Source of the DNA: Candidatus Hermodarchaeota archaeon
GTDB taxonomy: Archaea > Asgardarchaeota > Hermodarchaeia > Hermodarchaeales > Hermodarchaeaceae
Length of the DNA: 36,618 nt
Assembly (NCBI GenBank): GCA_016839365.1
Contig: JAEOUH010000028.1
Location: 1 to 36,618 of the forward strand
Reading direction: 5' to 3'
Shown: piece after piece, positions 36,489-36,618 of the stretch
Numbering within the stretch: position 1 is the stretch's first letter
How the letters are laid out: the number at the start of each line of letters is the position of its first letter
Program-made: the position numbers and the translations under genes
Notes under the pieces: generated by a model
Told to the model about the DNA's origin: nothing
Database searches by the model: none
Seen by the model: only the letters and a program-made list of their open reading frames with translations

Positions 36489-36618
36489 GAAACTCACCCT
36501 TTGAAACTCATTGGATTCTTTGCCTTGGTTGGTTATTATCCTATGGTTTTGAACACCTGATGATAAAGCGGACCAAGTTATATCCCCAACCGAAGCGGCA
36601 ATTCTCACTGTGATCTAC

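Noticed and set aside
1-36618. CRISPR arrays, insertion sequences, transposases, phage genes, replication origin
   Set aside because: I saw no regularly spaced repeats, no transposase or integrase motifs, and no clear origin-type repeats anywhere in the window.

Overview
The window is archaeal chromosome. It encodes archaeal/eukaryotic-type ribosomal proteins (eL20/LX, eL31, eL37, eL39, eS19, stalk P1/P0), Spt5, SecE (Sec61 gamma), aIF6, PDCD5, prefoldin alpha, an Sm-like protein, the RNase P protein Rpp21 (Rnp4), Trm5, D-aminoacyl-tRNA deacylase DtdA, a lone HypC and SepF. Promoters show TATA boxes about 25 bases before likely transcript starts. Many genes have GGTGA/GAGGT-type ribosome-binding sites, and GTG and TTG starts are common. 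Base composition is roughly balanced. The set would fit an Asgard-type or other SepF-bearing archaeon, but that is inference; a phylogeny of the ribosomal proteins would settle it.

Layout. 1-3.8 kb: the 5' end of an SDR epimerase, an isolated uS19 gene with a strong hairpin terminator, a membrane-anchored beta-propeller and a long FKBP. 3.9-10.7 kb: a surface-glycan and envelope block with two GT4 glycosyltransferases, a polysaccharide flippase, a sugar nucleotidyltransferase, a DUF1616-type membrane protein that appears split into two genes, and a helical anchored protein. 10.8-13.1 kb: a two-TM protein, HypC, an NSUN-type m5C methyltransferase and a NIP7-like PUA protein. 13.1-15.7 kb: the uL11-uL1-uL10-P1 stalk operon. 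15.7-16.6 kb: three tiny membrane proteins, one of them only 55 aa. 16.6-23.8 kb: a long minus-strand information-processing block: SecE-Spt5; ArgF-DtdA; LX-PfdA-FtsY; and tRNA-Gly, Rnp4, YhbY-type protein, eS19, PDCD5, eL39, eL31, aIF6. 23.8-25.8 kb: five tRNA genes, three interrupted by short introns. 25.8-31.7 kb: eL37 and Sm protein facing an MCT-1-like PUA protein, SepF and Trm5, then DUF371, PCMT, an NSUN6-like methyltransferase and a PhzF protein. 31.8-36.6 kb: sparser accessory sequence with an AbrB-like protein, a 2-hydroxyacid dehydrogenase, very small genes, a zinc-finger/GNAT fusion, a gene broken by two homopolymer frameshifts and a secreted anchored protein.

Most striking are the tRNA genes. 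tRNA-Gly(UCC) carries a 31-nt intron in its T-loop within a textbook bulge-helix-bulge. tRNA-Phe(GAA) carries about 36 nt in its D-arm. tRNA-Ala(GGC) carries a 30-nt intron at 37/38. One tRNA-Gly lies directly upstream of the RNase P protein gene and tRNA-Ala directly downstream of eL37, suggesting mixed tRNA-mRNA transcripts. Other points of interest are a uL10 without the acidic stalk tail, three genes under 60 codons (two well supported, one weak), and a structured mRNA leader.
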